Notes: generated by a model from the sequence alone, not told the origin. Counted from the stretch's first letter, positions 44,769 to 54,345 are shown. The stretch: 64,000 nt of DNA from an uncultured Chloroflexota bacterium (GCA_902791025.1 CADATZ010000001.1:124001-188000), one strand, 5' to 3'. Numbers and translations are program-made.

Positions 44769-45992
44769 TTATCCGGGGAAGTGCTTCCGCATGTACTCAA
44801 CAGTCCGGTGCAGGATCTCTCCATGATAAAGTTCATCCAGATGTCCCGGAAAATCCAGCTTGTAGCGATTTTTCAGCTCCTCTAATTTTGAGTCTCTTTC
44901 AGACGTCTGATTGCTGAGTGTGCCGAGGTAATCATCAAAGGAAAGCTGTTTCGTCCGGTCAGCTGACAGGTTATAAATGCTTGTCCCAATCAGACGGACA
45001 GGTCTTTTTTCGATTTGTTCCAGCATATTTACTGATTCACGATAAATCAGCATGGCGTCATCGCAAAAGGGAACCGCTTTTGACCTGGTTATACTTTTCA
45101 TGTTCGCATAGGTAATTTTCAGTGATATGCCTCTTCCGGACAATCCTACACGTTTTGCGCGGTTTTCCACGCTCAGGGATAACAGAAACAGAACATCTTT
45201 CAGAAATTCAAAATTTGAAACATTTGCCTGAAAAGTCAGTTCCCTGCCAATCGATTTGGCGTCTTCCGGACGATATGGTGTCACCTTGCGGTTGTCGATA
45301 CCGAAAGCGATTTGTGTGATCCACATACCCTGTTTCCCTAACAGGCGGACGACATCAGCCTGACGTTCCCGGATATCACGGACGGTTCGGATCCCTGCGT
45401 TGTGCAGCTTTTCAGCTGTTTTCTCCCCGACGGTATAAAGCACATTTACATCGCGGTCAATGATGAGGGAAACAAAATCCTCAGCGGTGGGAATTTCAAA
45501 ATAGCCGTCGGGTTTCTTTTCCTCACTTGCGGTTTTGGCCGCGGTTTTGGAGTAGGCAACACCAACGGAACAGGTGAGCCCAAGTTCTTCCCGGATCCTT
45601 CGTTTGATCGTATGTGCGATCTCGCGGGCACCTTCCAGATTTCCGGCTTTTTCCGTCACATCCAGATAAGCTTCATCCAGCGCGATCCGTTCTGATGCGG
45701 TGGCATATTCATTCCAGATCTCATTGATCCGGGCTGAAATTGCCTTGTATTTATCAAAATGAGGATGCATGTAAATTCCGTGCGGACACAGACGGTAAGC
45801 ATCTTTGATATTCATAGCGGAATGGACGCCGTATTTCCGTGCCTCATAATTGCAGGTGGCGACGACGCCCCGTTCATTCGGCATAGATCCGATTATGAGC
45901 GGTTTCCCGCGCAGTGAGGGATCGTCACGCATCTCAACAGAAGCGTAAAAAGCGTCCATATCGGCATGAATAATGATCTGTTCCATTTCCAT
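44769..45992 (-). CDS. dinB: DNA polymerase IV (Y family)
   Basis: A 407-residue translesion polymerase. Catalytic carboxylates are in IIHADMDAFYASVE and in ALDEAYLDVT (usually S-x-DEA; here Leu precedes Asp). CNYEARKYGVHSAM and SVGVAYSKTAAKTASEEKKPDG mark the palm and thumb. The C-terminal little-finger domain is complete, and no clear beta-clamp peptide ends the protein. No ribosome site is seen; TATAAT (minus sense, 46006-46001) ends eight bases before the ATG, hinting at a leaderless transcript. It is divergent from pgi. Confidence 0.94.
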   Translation of the reverse strand: MEMEQIIIHADMDAFYASVEMRDDPSLRGKPLIIGSMPNERGVVATCNYEARKYGVHSAMNIKDAYRLCPHGIYMHPHFDKYKAISARINEIWNEYATASERIALDEAYLDVTEKAGNLEGAREIAHTIKRRIREELGLTCSVGVAYSKTAAKTASEEKKPDGYFEIPTAEDFVSLIIDRDVNVLYTVGEKTAEKLHNAGIRTVRDIRERQADVVRLLGKQGMWITQIAFGIDNRKVTPYRPEDAKSIGRELTFQANVSNFEFLKDVLFLLSLSVENRAKRVGLSGRGISLKITYANMKSITRSKAVPFCDDAMLIYRESVNMLEQIEKRPVRLIGTSIYNLSADRTKQLSFDDYLGTLSNQTSERDSKLEELKNRYKLDFPGHLDELYHGEILHRTVEYMRKHFPG

Positions 45993-46167
45993 CAGATATT
46001 ATTATATCTACCATTGTGGAATATACAGATAAAATTCCTGAATCGCCGTCATTGCAGGTTTGAATACAGATATACCAGCCATAGCTATTTTTCAAGTATA
46101 ATGGTAATGACATGTGCGAAGGAAACATGCCGTAAACGAATATTTTCAAAAAGGATGGTTATTAGAG

Positions 46168-47748
46168 ATGAATTGGAAAAATCTTGATTCGATTTCAACC
46201 TACAAAAAACTGGGTGAACTCAAAGGGCATGTGAACCTTCAGGAGGTCATGTCCGGTGAAAACGGGGCGGAACGGGTAAAGAAGTACAACGTTCCCATGG
46301 CTGCCGGGCTGACCTATTACTATGCAGCAAAACAGGTTGACGATGAGGTTCTTGATGCTCTTCAGACCCTGGCCGATGAAACAGAACTGACACAGAAGTA
46401 TGAAGAACTTTACAACGGAGCCGTGATCAACACCGGGGAAAAGCGTCTGGTTCTGCATCAGCTGACCCGCGGCCAGCTGGGTAAAGCAGTCATCGCGGAC
46501 GGTGTGGACAAACGTGCTTTCTATGTGGGCGAACAGAAAAAGGCTGCTGAGTTTGCCAACAAAGTGCACAACGGTGAAATCACCAACGAAAAGGGTGAAA
46601 AATTCACCACCGCCGTGCAAATCGGTATCGGCGGCAGTGACCTCGGTCCCCGCGCGATGTATCTTGCATTGGAAAACTGGGCGAAAGCCACCGGAAACTT
46701 CAAGATGGAAGCCCGCTTTATCTCCAATGTGGATCCTGATGATGCAGCTTCCGTTCTCAAGAGCATTGATGTTTCCCGCTCTCTGTTTGTCCTGGTCTCC
46801 AAGTCCGGTACGACCCTCGAGACCCTGACCAACGAATCTTTTGTCAAGGATGCTCTGAGAAACGCAGGATTGGATCCTTCCAAACACATGGTCGCAGTGA
46901 CCAGCGAGACTTCTCCGCTTGCCAGCAGCTCTGAATATCTGGCTGCCTTTTTCATGGATGATTATATTGGCGGTCGCTATTCCTCCACTTCCTGTGTGGG
47001 CGGCGCGATTCTTTCCCTGGCGTTCGGTCCGGAAGTTTTTGAACGCTTCCTGGAAGGTGCCGCTGCGGAAGATGAACTGGCGAAGAACCCCGATGTCCGT
47101 CAGAACCCCGCCATGCTGGATGCTCTGATCGGTGTCTACGAACGGAATGTTCAGGGCTATCCTGCCACAGCGGTGCTGCCGTATTCACAGGCACTCAGCC
47201 GCTTCCCGGCGCATCTCCAGCAGCTGGATATGGAATCCAACGGTAAATCCGTCAACCGCTTCGGTGAACCGGTCAATTATGTCACCGGTCCGGTAATTTT
47301 CGGCGAACCCGGTACCAATGGACAGCATTCCTTCTATCAGCTGCTGCATCAGGGAACCGATATCGTTCCGCTGCAATTCGTCGGATTCAAGAAAAATCAG
47401 ACCGGAATGGATGTCCAGATCCAGGGTACTTCCAGCCAGCAGAAGCTTTGTGCCAATGTTGCTGCGCAGATCATGGCCTTTGCCTGCGGGAAAAATGACG
47501 AGAATCCCAACAAGAGCTTTGCCGGCGGACGTCCTTCCAGCATTGTGATTGGAGACCAGCTGACACCGGAAGCACTCGGTGCGCTGCTTGCCCATTTTGA
47601 GAATAAAGTCATGTTCCAGGGCTTTGTCTGGAATCTGAACAGCTTCGACCAGGAAGGCGTGCAGCTGGGGAAGGTATTGGCAAAGCGTGTGCTTGCCCAT
47701 GATACTGACGGTGCCCTCCGCGCCTTCAGCGACCTTCTTGAAATCTGA
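46168..47748 (+). CDS. pgi: Glucose-6-phosphate isomerase
   Basis: The product has 526 residues from MNWKNLDSIS; the longer frame upstream (MRRKHAVNEY) has no ribosome site, while AAGGATGG precedes this ATG. Motifs are VQIGIGGSDLGPRAMYLAL, VSKSGTTLETLTNE (sugar-phosphate loop) and FGEPGTNGQHSFYQLLHQG (catalytic region). It interconverts glucose-6-P and fructose-6-P and fits the glucokinase and PfkB-type kinase elsewhere in the window. A TATAAT lies at 46097-46102. Codon use is that of a highly expressed gene. Confidence 0.97.
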   Translation: MNWKNLDSISTYKKLGELKGHVNLQEVMSGENGAERVKKYNVPMAAGLTYYYAAKQVDDEVLDALQTLADETELTQKYEELYNGAVINTGEKRLVLHQLTRGQLGKAVIADGVDKRAFYVGEQKKAAEFANKVHNGEITNEKGEKFTTAVQIGIGGSDLGPRAMYLALENWAKATGNFKMEARFISNVDPDDAASVLKSIDVSRSLFVLVSKSGTTLETLTNESFVKDALRNAGLDPSKHMVAVTSETSPLASSSEYLAAFFMDDYIGGRYSSTSCVGGAILSLAFGPEVFERFLEGAAAEDELAKNPDVRQNPAMLDALIGVYERNVQGYPATAVLPYSQALSRFPAHLQQLDMESNGKSVNRFGEPVNYVTGPVIFGEPGTNGQHSFYQLLHQGTDIVPLQFVGFKKNQTGMDVQIQGTSSQQKLCANVAAQIMAFACGKNDENPNKSFAGGRPSSIVIGDQLTPEALGALLAHFENKVMFQGFVWNLNSFDQEGVQLGKVLAKRVLAHDTDGALRAFSDLLEI

Positions 47749-47771
47749 TCGATTTCTGATCGGTTCGGACA

Positions 47772-48521
47772 ATGCAAGAGACTGCTGAAACTGCTGTTGA
47801 CCGCCTCCGGCTCATCCTCGGGGATGCGGCATTGGAACGGCTACAAAATTCCTGCGTGATGGTTTTGGGCCTTGGCGGAGTTGGATCATCCTGCGCAGAG
47901 GCGTTGGCTCGCGGCGGTATCGGGTCTCTGATCTTGATCGATCGTGACGTTGTCACACCAAGCAATATCAATCGACAGGCTTTGGCTTTCCACAGTACGC
48001 TGGGAAGGCCGAAGTCTGTTGTTATGCAGGAGATGGTGGCGGATATCAACCCGGCTTGTCAGGTTCGCGCGGAGCGGTTTTTTATCGATAAGGACCATAT
48101 CTCCGAACAATTGGGGACTCTTCCCCGGCCGGATTTTCTCGTGGACGCAATCGACACCATCTCGCAAAAGCTGGCTGTTGCTGCCTGGTGCCAGGCGGAA
48201 GGGATCCCGGAGGTTTCCGCAATGGGCGGGGCCAATAAACTGGACCCAACCCGTCTGCGCTTTTCCCGCGTTGAAGACACATTGATGGATCCCATCGCCC
48301 GGGTGATGCGCAAGGAATGCCGGAAACGCGGGATCCATGGGCTGATGGTCCTGTATTCCGACGAGCTGCCCCGTGAGACCGAAGGCAAACACAATGTCCT
48401 CGACGAAAAGGGTTTTGTTCAGAAGGGAGCCTCCATCCTCGGCACAATGAGCTATTATCCGCCGATCATGGGACAGATGCTGGCAGGGTATGTGATCCAA
48501 AAAATGGCAGGTTTGATCTGA
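47772..48521 (+). CDS. tcdA: tRNA threonylcarbamoyladenosine dehydratase
   Basis: A 249-residue ThiF/E1-like ATPase that cyclises t6A in tRNA to ct6A. The nucleotide loop VMVLGLGGVGSSCAEALAR, LIDRDVVTPSNINRQALA and the TcdA-type RLRFSRVEDTLMDPIARVMR are present. It follows pgi by 23 bp and overlaps the next gene by one base (TGATG), so the three probably share a transcript. Confidence 0.93.
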   Translation: MQETAETAVDRLRLILGDAALERLQNSCVMVLGLGGVGSSCAEALARGGIGSLILIDRDVVTPSNINRQALAFHSTLGRPKSVVMQEMVADINPACQVRAERFFIDKDHISEQLGTLPRPDFLVDAIDTISQKLAVAAWCQAEGIPEVSAMGGANKLDPTRLRFSRVEDTLMDPIARVMRKECRKRGIHGLMVLYSDELPRETEGKHNVLDEKGFVQKGASILGTMSYYPPIMGQMLAGYVIQKMAGLI

Positions 48522-49285
48522 TGGCAATACTCTGGGACATGCATGTCCATCTCGACTTCATGCGGAATGCGAAAGAGATCGCAGATGATGCCGCTTCATT
48601 GAACCTTGGACTGTTCGGCGTGACGGTAACGCCTCAGGGGTATCTTAAGGCGCAAGAGGATTTTTTCGGTGCCGAAAACGTCCGGCTTGGTGTAGGACTG
48701 CATCCCTGGTGGGCAGCAGATGGGCGCTGCGGAAAAGATGACGCCCAATTGGCTGCGGACCTTGCCCGGAAGACACGCTTTGTCGGCGAAATCGGGCTGG
48801 ATGCCTCACCGAAGCACGTCCCGGAAGGTTCTCTCCCTCAACAAGTTGAAACCTTTGAAACAATCTGTATGGCTTGTGCGCAGTCAAGCGATCCGGAAAA
48901 ACCGAAGGTACTTTCGCTCCATTCAGTAAAAGCAGGCAGCCTGACGCTTGATATACTGGAGCGAACCGGATGCCTTGAGAAATGCTGCTGCATCTTTCAT
49001 TGGTTCACCGGTTCGAGTGATGAATTGAATCGGGCGGTTCGATCCGGGTGCATGTTCTCTGTGAATGAAATGATGCTGTGTACCCGGCGCGGACGGGAAT
49101 ATGTCCGCCAGCTTCCCCCGGAGCGGATCCTTCTGGAAACCGACCTTCCACCCGGTGAAGATATTCTCTTTTCAGGAGATGAGATCATGGCATCAATCAA
49201 CCGTGCGCTTGAGGCTGTTGAACAGATCAAAGGCTGCCAACTGCGCACGGTCATTATCAAAAATTCAGAGCGGCTTTTCACCTGA
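48521..49285 (+). CDS. TatD-family metal-dependent hydrolase
   Basis: The product has 254 residues. The amidohydrolase metal ligands appear in order: WDMHVHLD, FVGEIGLD, LSLHSVKAG, FHWFTGS and LLETDLPPGE. TatD proteins are DNases or D-aminoacyl-tRNA-type hydrolases. The sequence is shorter and more diverged than TatD itself, so the substrate is open. Translation is coupled to tcdA. Its 3' end overlaps the convergent beta-mannosidase gene by eight bases. Confidence 0.85.
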   Translation: MAILWDMHVHLDFMRNAKEIADDAASLNLGLFGVTVTPQGYLKAQEDFFGAENVRLGVGLHPWWAADGRCGKDDAQLAADLARKTRFVGEIGLDASPKHVPEGSLPQQVETFETICMACAQSSDPEKPKVLSLHSVKAGSLTLDILERTGCLEKCCCIFHWFTGSSDELNRAVRSGCMFSVNEMMLCTRRGREYVRQLPPERILLETDLPPGEDILFSGDEIMASINRALEAVEQIKGCQLRTVIIKNSERLFT

Positions 49286-51716
49286 TATCATAAACACTGC
49301 GGACGCTCACATGCTTCGGTTCTCCCCGCAGAATTTTCACCCGTCGTTCACCGGCATTCATATCAAAGAAATTATCCTCAAGGACCACATCAGCCCCGCA
49401 TTGGATCTCAACGGAGCGAGCGTAGGCTTTGGCGGAAACGACGACCTCGCCGTTTTCGATATAAGCCTCAAGCTGCGGATCAGGGAAAGCGAAGTGTTTG
49501 GGTGCGCAGAAGAGCACGGAGCCACTCCCGACCATTTTTCCATCTTTGTCACGAAGTTCATAGGCATAATAGCAATCGTAGAAACCGTATTGGGAGAAGT
49601 CCTGTGCTTCGCTGAGCCAAACGGCAGATAAAGGCGGAACGATCACATCAAAGGTTCCCTCTTCGATAACGGAAGCATCCGGCCGGCGCAGACTCCAGTG
49701 TGCTGTTCCGCGGAAGGTTTCAAGGGTTTCGTTGGAAACATTCAGACGCGCACTCATCTTATCAGGCAGATGTTCGGCATTGATATTCGTGTTCTGTGAG
49801 AGGATTCCCTCCTCTTGACAGGAAATCAGGACCGGCGCGAAAAAGCGTTTTTCGAAATAATGCAGGGCTTTCCAGCGGCCATAATAATCGATACTGGACC
49901 AGCTGACCACCGGCCAGCAGTCGTTGAGCTGCCAGATGACGGCGCCCATACAGTACCCTCTGTGGCGCCGCCAATGTTCCACGCCGTATTGCATGGCCTG
50001 TGCCTGCAGCAGCTGGGAAGCGTAAACGAAAGAATCAAATGATGTTGGATATAGATACGTCTGAGAGAGATACTCCGCGATCCGTCCGTTTGCCGAAGCA
50101 TTTCGCTGATGCTTTTCCATGATACGGGAGAATGGATTCCTGTCCTCCGGTTCTGTAAAGCTCTTGATTGTTTCCATGCATGGGAAGGACTGGAAACCGA
50201 ATTCTGAAACATAACGGAAAAGGAATTTGCGGTATTCCGTGAAAGGCTTCAGTCCGTGCCAGACATCCCAGTAATGCACATCGCCCCGGTCAGGATTATT
50301 CGGCCCGTCGAAGCTGCCGCCGCTGGAAGGGCTGGACGGCCAGTAAAAGGCATCCGGGTCTTCCGTCTTCAGAATTTGCGGGAAAATGTATTCATACATC
50401 TTGATGTAGTCGGCAGTCTGTTTCTTTTCTGTGACCCAATTGCCCTGACGGACAAAATCTTCCATTTCATTATTCCCGCACCAAAGTGCGAGAGAAGGAT
50501 GATGACGGAGCCTTCGGATATTGTCCGTCAGCTCAGCGCGGATGTTCTCTTCAAATTCCTCAGTCAGATCATAAACCGCGCAGGCGAACATAAAATCCTG
50601 CCAGACCAGCATACCCAGTTCATCGCAGATATCATAGAACCAGTCGTCGGGATAGTGACCGCCGCCCCATACACGGATCGTATTCATATTCGCGAGTCTC
50701 GCGTCTTCCAAAAGCCGGCGGGTACGTTCCGGACTGCGGCGGGAAAGCAGGTTGTCCTCGGGAATATAGTCCGCTCCCATGGCAAAAATCTTCATGCCGT
50801 TGACCATGTGACAGAAACTTTCTCCATACCCATCCGTGTCTTTCTCCCGGCAAATTGTTAACGTCCGCAAGCCGATGCGGCCGGACCAATGATCCAGTTC
50901 CGTTTCATCAAGGGAAATTGTGACATCCACCCGGTAAAGAGGCTGATTGCCGAATCCTGCCGGCCACCACAATTGCGGGTCTTCGATGATGATCTCGCAG
51001 TATTTTCCGTTGCTTGTATAGATCTTACCATTTGGCCCGGTGACGATCACCTCGGTTTTTATTGAGCTATCCTCAGAACCTTCAATATGTGTGTCGACCA
51101 GGAGTGTGACGATCCCGTCTTCATGACATTGACGGATCAGAACATCACGGATACGGGCGTTGTCATAAGCTATCAGTTCGATATCCCTCCAAATGCCGCA
51201 ATCCGGAAGCCGCGGACCCCAATCCCAGCCGAACATGCAGTGTGCCTTGCGGAGAAAAGGGAATCCTTCCATGGCATCTTCTGTTCCCTCCACCCGATGT
51301 GCAGTGAATTTGTTTCGTATATATTTTGTTGACGAAGCGAAACTTATCCGGATATCGTTCCTTTCGGATTTCAGAAACTTTTTTACATCAAACAGCCAGG
51401 TCCGGTGCATATTGTCCGCTTTTCCTGCCTGTTCTCCGTTGATCTCTATTTCCGCAATAGTATCCAGTCCGTGACAGCGCAGGATGACATGGTCTTTCTC
51501 AAGAATTTCCGTTGGAACATCAAATTTTCTGGAGCAGCTATAATCGTGCTCCATCAGCGGCAGAACTTTCATCTCATTGTCCCGCCAAAAGGGATCCGGT
51601 ATTTTTCCCGCTTTCAGCAAATCACCAAAAACAGATCCGGGAACCGATGCTTTAACGCTCTCCTTGAGCCACTCCGATTGTAAATACCATTCTCCATTTA
51701 ACGAAAGACTCAGCAT
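49278..51716 (-). CDS. Beta-mannosidase, glycoside hydrolase family 2
   Basis: The product has 812 residues. The sugar-binding domain (about 1-170; FGWDWGPRLPDCGIWRDIEL), Ig-like domain and TIM barrel follow the family-2 order. The acid/base Glu is in LALWCGNNEMED and the nucleophile Glu in FRYVSEFGFQSFP; WDWGP and the NNEME segment favour beta-mannosidase over beta-galactosidase. No signal peptide, so it probably cuts imported mannosides in the cytoplasm. It lies 79 bp after the fructosamine-kinase-like gene on the same strand, across a short heptamer tract. Confidence 0.93.
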   Translation of the reverse strand: MLSLSLNGEWYLQSEWLKESVKASVPGSVFGDLLKAGKIPDPFWRDNEMKVLPLMEHDYSCSRKFDVPTEILEKDHVILRCHGLDTIAEIEINGEQAGKADNMHRTWLFDVKKFLKSERNDIRISFASSTKYIRNKFTAHRVEGTEDAMEGFPFLRKAHCMFGWDWGPRLPDCGIWRDIELIAYDNARIRDVLIRQCHEDGIVTLLVDTHIEGSEDSSIKTEVIVTGPNGKIYTSNGKYCEIIIEDPQLWWPAGFGNQPLYRVDVTISLDETELDHWSGRIGLRTLTICREKDTDGYGESFCHMVNGMKIFAMGADYIPEDNLLSRRSPERTRRLLEDARLANMNTIRVWGGGHYPDDWFYDICDELGMLVWQDFMFACAVYDLTEEFEENIRAELTDNIRRLRHHPSLALWCGNNEMEDFVRQGNWVTEKKQTADYIKMYEYIFPQILKTEDPDAFYWPSSPSSGGSFDGPNNPDRGDVHYWDVWHGLKPFTEYRKFLFRYVSEFGFQSFPCMETIKSFTEPEDRNPFSRIMEKHQRNASANGRIAEYLSQTYLYPTSFDSFVYASQLLQAQAMQYGVEHWRRHRGYCMGAVIWQLNDCWPVVSWSSIDYYGRWKALHYFEKRFFAPVLISCQEEGILSQNTNINAEHLPDKMSARLNVSNETLETFRGTAHWSLRRPDASVIEEGTFDVIVPPLSAVWLSEAQDFSQYGFYDCYYAYELRDKDGKMVGSGSVLFCAPKHFAFPDPQLEAYIENGEVVVSAKAYARSVEIQCGADVVLEDNFFDMNAGERRVKILRGEPKHVSVRSVYDIR

Positions 51717-51755
51717 AAATAAACCTCATAATTATTTGCGAAAAAATCAACGAAT

Positions 51756-51796
51756 GACTGTCACTAACCACTGGCTGCTGGCAACTGACAACTGAT
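51756..51796. repeat. Heptamer tract between two minus-strand genes
   Basis: Units CCACTGG, CTGCTGG, CAACTGA, CAACTGA and TTAACTG run to the stop codon of the fructosamine-kinase-like gene. Confidence 0.7.
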
Positions 51797-52683
51797 TAAC
51801 TGTATTTTCTCAAAATCGCTTTGACCGGCGGCAGGTAGCTTGTTCCGAAAAGGTTCAGATGCTTGACCAGATGATAGAGATTATAAATATCTCTCCGGTC
51901 ACGATATCCCGGATCAAGCCTGATCGTATTCTGATAAGCTTCGTAAAAAGTACTGTCGAATCCGCCGAAAAGCTCCGTCATTGCCAGATCCGCTTCGGCA
52001 TGACCGACATAGGCTGCCGGATCGATGAGCCACGGATGGCCTTCATTGTCTACCATGTAATTCCCCGCCCATAAATCGCCGTGAAGAAGGGATGGGTGTT
52101 CCGGCTCTGTGAGATAACGGTCAAGTTTACTCAAAAAAGTTTCGATTTGTTTTCGGGTTTGATTGTCAAAATAATGGGAAGCCTTCTCAAAATGCGGACG
52201 GAGCCGGCATTCGGCGAAGAACCTTACCCAGCTGTCCATCGGTGTATTATCCTGAATCCCGGAGCCGAGCAGATGATCATGCAAAGCGCCATACTTTCCG
52301 CCTTTGACAAAAGCAGATGTTTCCGCCATGTGCATCTTCGCGAAACCAATCCCCAGTTCCTCAGAGGATGATTTGCTTTTGCGGCCGGACCGGATATATT
52401 CCAGCAGGAGGAAGGATATATCTCCATCTGTCCCGAGTGCCAAAACTTCCGGTGAGCGTACTGTCCCGGTCTGTCGTATAAAATCGAGGGATTCCGCTTC
52501 TCCTTCAAAAATACCGATTTTTTGACGGTCATTGGCTTTCATGAAGAGCACGGAACCATCGGAAAGTTGAAGTGCGTAGGTACGGTTGATATCACCGCCG
52601 AAAACAGGCTGGCGGCTTACGATTCGGACTTCGTTTCCCCGTATATTTTTTAGTGCTTCATTGATATTTTTAACCGGAACCAT
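51796..52683 (-). CDS. Fructosamine kinase family protein
   Basis: The product has 295 residues from MVPVKNINEAL, whose ATG follows TTGGAGAG; the 27-residue extension upstream has no support. It has the aminoglycoside-phosphotransferase-like kinase fold: FMKANDRQKIGIFEGEAESLDF (ATP Lys and helix), LLHGDLWAGNYMV (catalytic Asp), then LIDPAAYVGHAEADLAMTELFGGF (metal Asp). The last two blocks are diagnostic of fructosamine-3-kinases, which phosphorylate glycated amines to allow deglycation. The stop lies at a heptamer tract; beta-mannosidase follows. Confidence 0.93.
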   Translation of the reverse strand: MVPVKNINEALKNIRGNEVRIVSRQPVFGGDINRTYALQLSDGSVLFMKANDRQKIGIFEGEAESLDFIRQTGTVRSPEVLALGTDGDISFLLLEYIRSGRKSKSSSEELGIGFAKMHMAETSAFVKGGKYGALHDHLLGSGIQDNTPMDSWVRFFAECRLRPHFEKASHYFDNQTRKQIETFLSKLDRYLTEPEHPSLLHGDLWAGNYMVDNEGHPWLIDPAAYVGHAEADLAMTELFGGFDSTFYEAYQNTIRLDPGYRDRRDIYNLYHLVKHLNLFGTSYLPPVKAILRKYS

Positions 52684-53014
52684 GTATCTCTCCAATAATG
52701 AAGTTATTCTGGGATTGGCTGCATGTTCTGTAAGACATAAACAAACAGACAGATCCGTGTGCATTGCTGATGGTCTGTAAAGGTGTTATCTTTGAATTAA
52801 TTATATACAAGGATCAAATAGAAAAAACAGTTTTATTAGATTTTTTGTAACTGTTCAGAACCCGCAGCGACGCACATGGGGACAGGCACACTTGTGCGGG
52901 CTTCGCCGCACGAGATGCCAGTCCCCACGTGCTTCGTTCTGAATAGACACGATTTTTTGTAATTTGAAACTCAAATCAAGTCTGAGATAGAGAGAACCAA
53001 TCCGATTAATGGAA
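52684..53014. other. Intergenic region holding a palindromic element
   Basis: This 331-bp gap between minus-strand genes contains the MITE/REP-like element at 52854-52946 and AT-rich flanks. I see no gene or RNA; the promoter of the fructosamine-kinase-like gene should lie between about 52690 and 52850. Confidence 0.5.
52854..52946. repeat. Palindromic MITE/REP-like element, GGGGACAGGCAC core (copy A3)
   Basis: The most complete copy: terminal GTTCAGAAC and GTTCTGAATAG are inverted, then GACGCACATGGGGACAGGC faces GCCAGTCCCCACGTGCTTC. The centre GTGCGGGCTTCGCCGCAC is itself a perfect hairpin with a TTCG loop. Confidence 0.88.
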
Positions 53015-54181
53015 TTAACTGCTGTCGTTTCGCTCTTTCAGAATTTTTCGAAATATCTTGACATATTCCGGATTTATCAGACAGTATTGCGGGTCATTCA
53101 TTTCCGCTTTCATCTCTTCCCAGGCTTCCGGATGGGTGCTTAATATATGCCGGACCTTGCTTTCCAGAAGCGGATTGGTTGGCTCCTCATCTGTTTGACG
53201 AAGCGGAGATTGAGATGGTGGAGTATCATGATTTTGTTTATCTTGTTTTTTCCCATCGGTTTCATAGAATTTGGAAGCTTTATTTTCGATTTCTGCTGTT
53301 TCATTTTCTTTATCACTCTGTACCTTGGCGGCGCACATGGGGACAGGCACGCTTGTGTCGGCTTCGCGACTCAAGGTGCCAGTCCCCACGTGCTTCGTGT
53401 TTGTCTTTGCTGATGTATTATGACGGGCAGGATCGTAAGAGCTGAAAGCACGCGGAGCAGTGAACGCACCCGGTTCCGTCAAAGCGGAAGGAGGCGTCAG
53501 AGTAGAGATCTGAGATTTGAGATCTGAGGTGTGAGAGCCGGAATGCAATGCCTGCACTAAAAGATCAGAAGTATCCGGCAAAGCCCGAGCTTCCTGACCA
53601 CTGACCCCTGAATCCTGAATCCTTGCTCCTTGATCCTTCCTGCCCCCTGAACACTGTCCACTGACCACTGGTTCCGCTAATTTATCACGCGTCTTAAACA
53701 GCCTCATCAGCATATTATTCCAACCGATCTGGTTCATCAGCAGCCGTTCCCCGATCTCCGGATGGGAGCGGGACGTCTGCAGCACACCGAGATAAGACTT
53801 GCGGAAATGGTAAGAAGCCACGCCCAGCAGATCCTGAATGGACATCGGGGACTGACTGAGATCCTCACCCCGCTGATGCAGGGTGACCAGACCTCGTCCC
53901 ATCGTGGTGACGCCGTTCATGACCATTCGGCTCAGTTGTACAAAGCGTTTGGAAAAATAATTGACCTTCTTCGCCTCGTCGACCCAGATCGACATCGCGT
54001 TGAAAGTCAGCTTCATCGATTCCAAAACATCCGGCATTTCCTTGGTCGTGTAGGGATCAATGACAGAAGCAGGCAGCGGAGCGGATGCCAGAATATCCTT
54101 GTCCCATGGCATCAGATGACCGTTTTCCAACCCGATCAACGCGTTCATGTACATCAATTTGTATGTTCCGCTGTCCCTCAT
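53015..54181 (-). CDS. Unknown protein with conserved N-terminal domain and repeat-built linker (paralogue of 17023-18549)
   Basis: The product has 388 residues. The first 170 or so are almost identical to those of the 508-residue product at 17023-18549, including MPWDKDILASAPL, DEAKKVNYFSKRFVQLSRMV and HFRKSYLGVLQTSRSHPEIG. The linker (about 175-320) is different in length and sequence, and its DNA holds heptamer tracts (about 53503-53540 and 53588-53680) and a complete GGGGACAGGCAC palindrome (53328-53399) read as RHNTSAKTNTKHVGTG. The C-terminal domain (HPEAWEEMKAEMNDPQY to KILKERNDSS) differs from the paralogue. No known family. Confidence 0.75.
   Translation of the reverse strand: MRDSGTYKLMYMNALIGLENGHLMPWDKDILASAPLPASVIDPYTTKEMPDVLESMKLTFNAMSIWVDEAKKVNYFSKRFVQLSRMVMNGVTTMGRGLVTLHQRGEDLSQSPMSIQDLLGVASYHFRKSYLGVLQTSRSHPEIGERLLMNQIGWNNMLMRLFKTRDKLAEPVVSGQCSGGRKDQGARIQDSGVSGQEARALPDTSDLLVQALHSGSHTSDLKSQISTLTPPSALTEPGAFTAPRAFSSYDPARHNTSAKTNTKHVGTGTLSREADTSVPVPMCAAKVQSDKENETAEIENKASKFYETDGKKQDKQNHDTPPSQSPLRQTDEEPTNPLLESKVRHILSTHPEAWEEMKAEMNDPQYCLINPEYVKIFRKILKERNDSS
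53328..53399. repeat. Palindromic MITE/REP-like element inside a coding sequence (copy A4)
   Basis: GCGCACATGGGGACAGGCAC faces GTGCCAGTCCCCACGTGCTT. It is in frame with the minus-strand gene, contributes about 24 residues and brings no stop codon. Confidence 0.85.
53503..53680. repeat. Heptamer tracts inside the second repeat-linker gene
   Basis: GAGATCT, GAGATTT, GAGATCT, GAGGTGT at about 53503-53540 and ATCCTGA, ATCCTTG, CCCCTGA, CCACTGA types at about 53588-53680. They lie at the same positions relative to the conserved domain as in the first paralogue. Confidence 0.75.
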
Positions 54182-54194
54182 AACTGCTTCCTTT

Positions 54195-54345
54195 CTTAGG
54201 TGTTAGGTATTAGGTGTTAGGAGTTAGGGAATGGGGTTGGGGGATGAGTGTTTGCCCATTGTTCCTTGTTCCCTGCTCCTTTTTCCTGACCACTGACTAA
54301 CTGGCCCCTGATCCCTGACCACTGGCCACTGAATCCTTGATCCTG
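54195..54345. repeat. Heptamer tract upstream of the second repeat-linker gene
   Basis: TTAGGTG, TTAGGTA, TTAGGTG, TTAGGAG units, then CCCTGAC, CACTGGC and CACTGAA types. It is the counterpart of 18556-18672. Confidence 0.8.

Noticed and set aside
52854..52946. Palindromic elements as ordinary transcription terminators
   Set aside because: They lack consistent T-runs, occur inside a coding sequence and before start codons, and share conserved ends beyond the hairpin.
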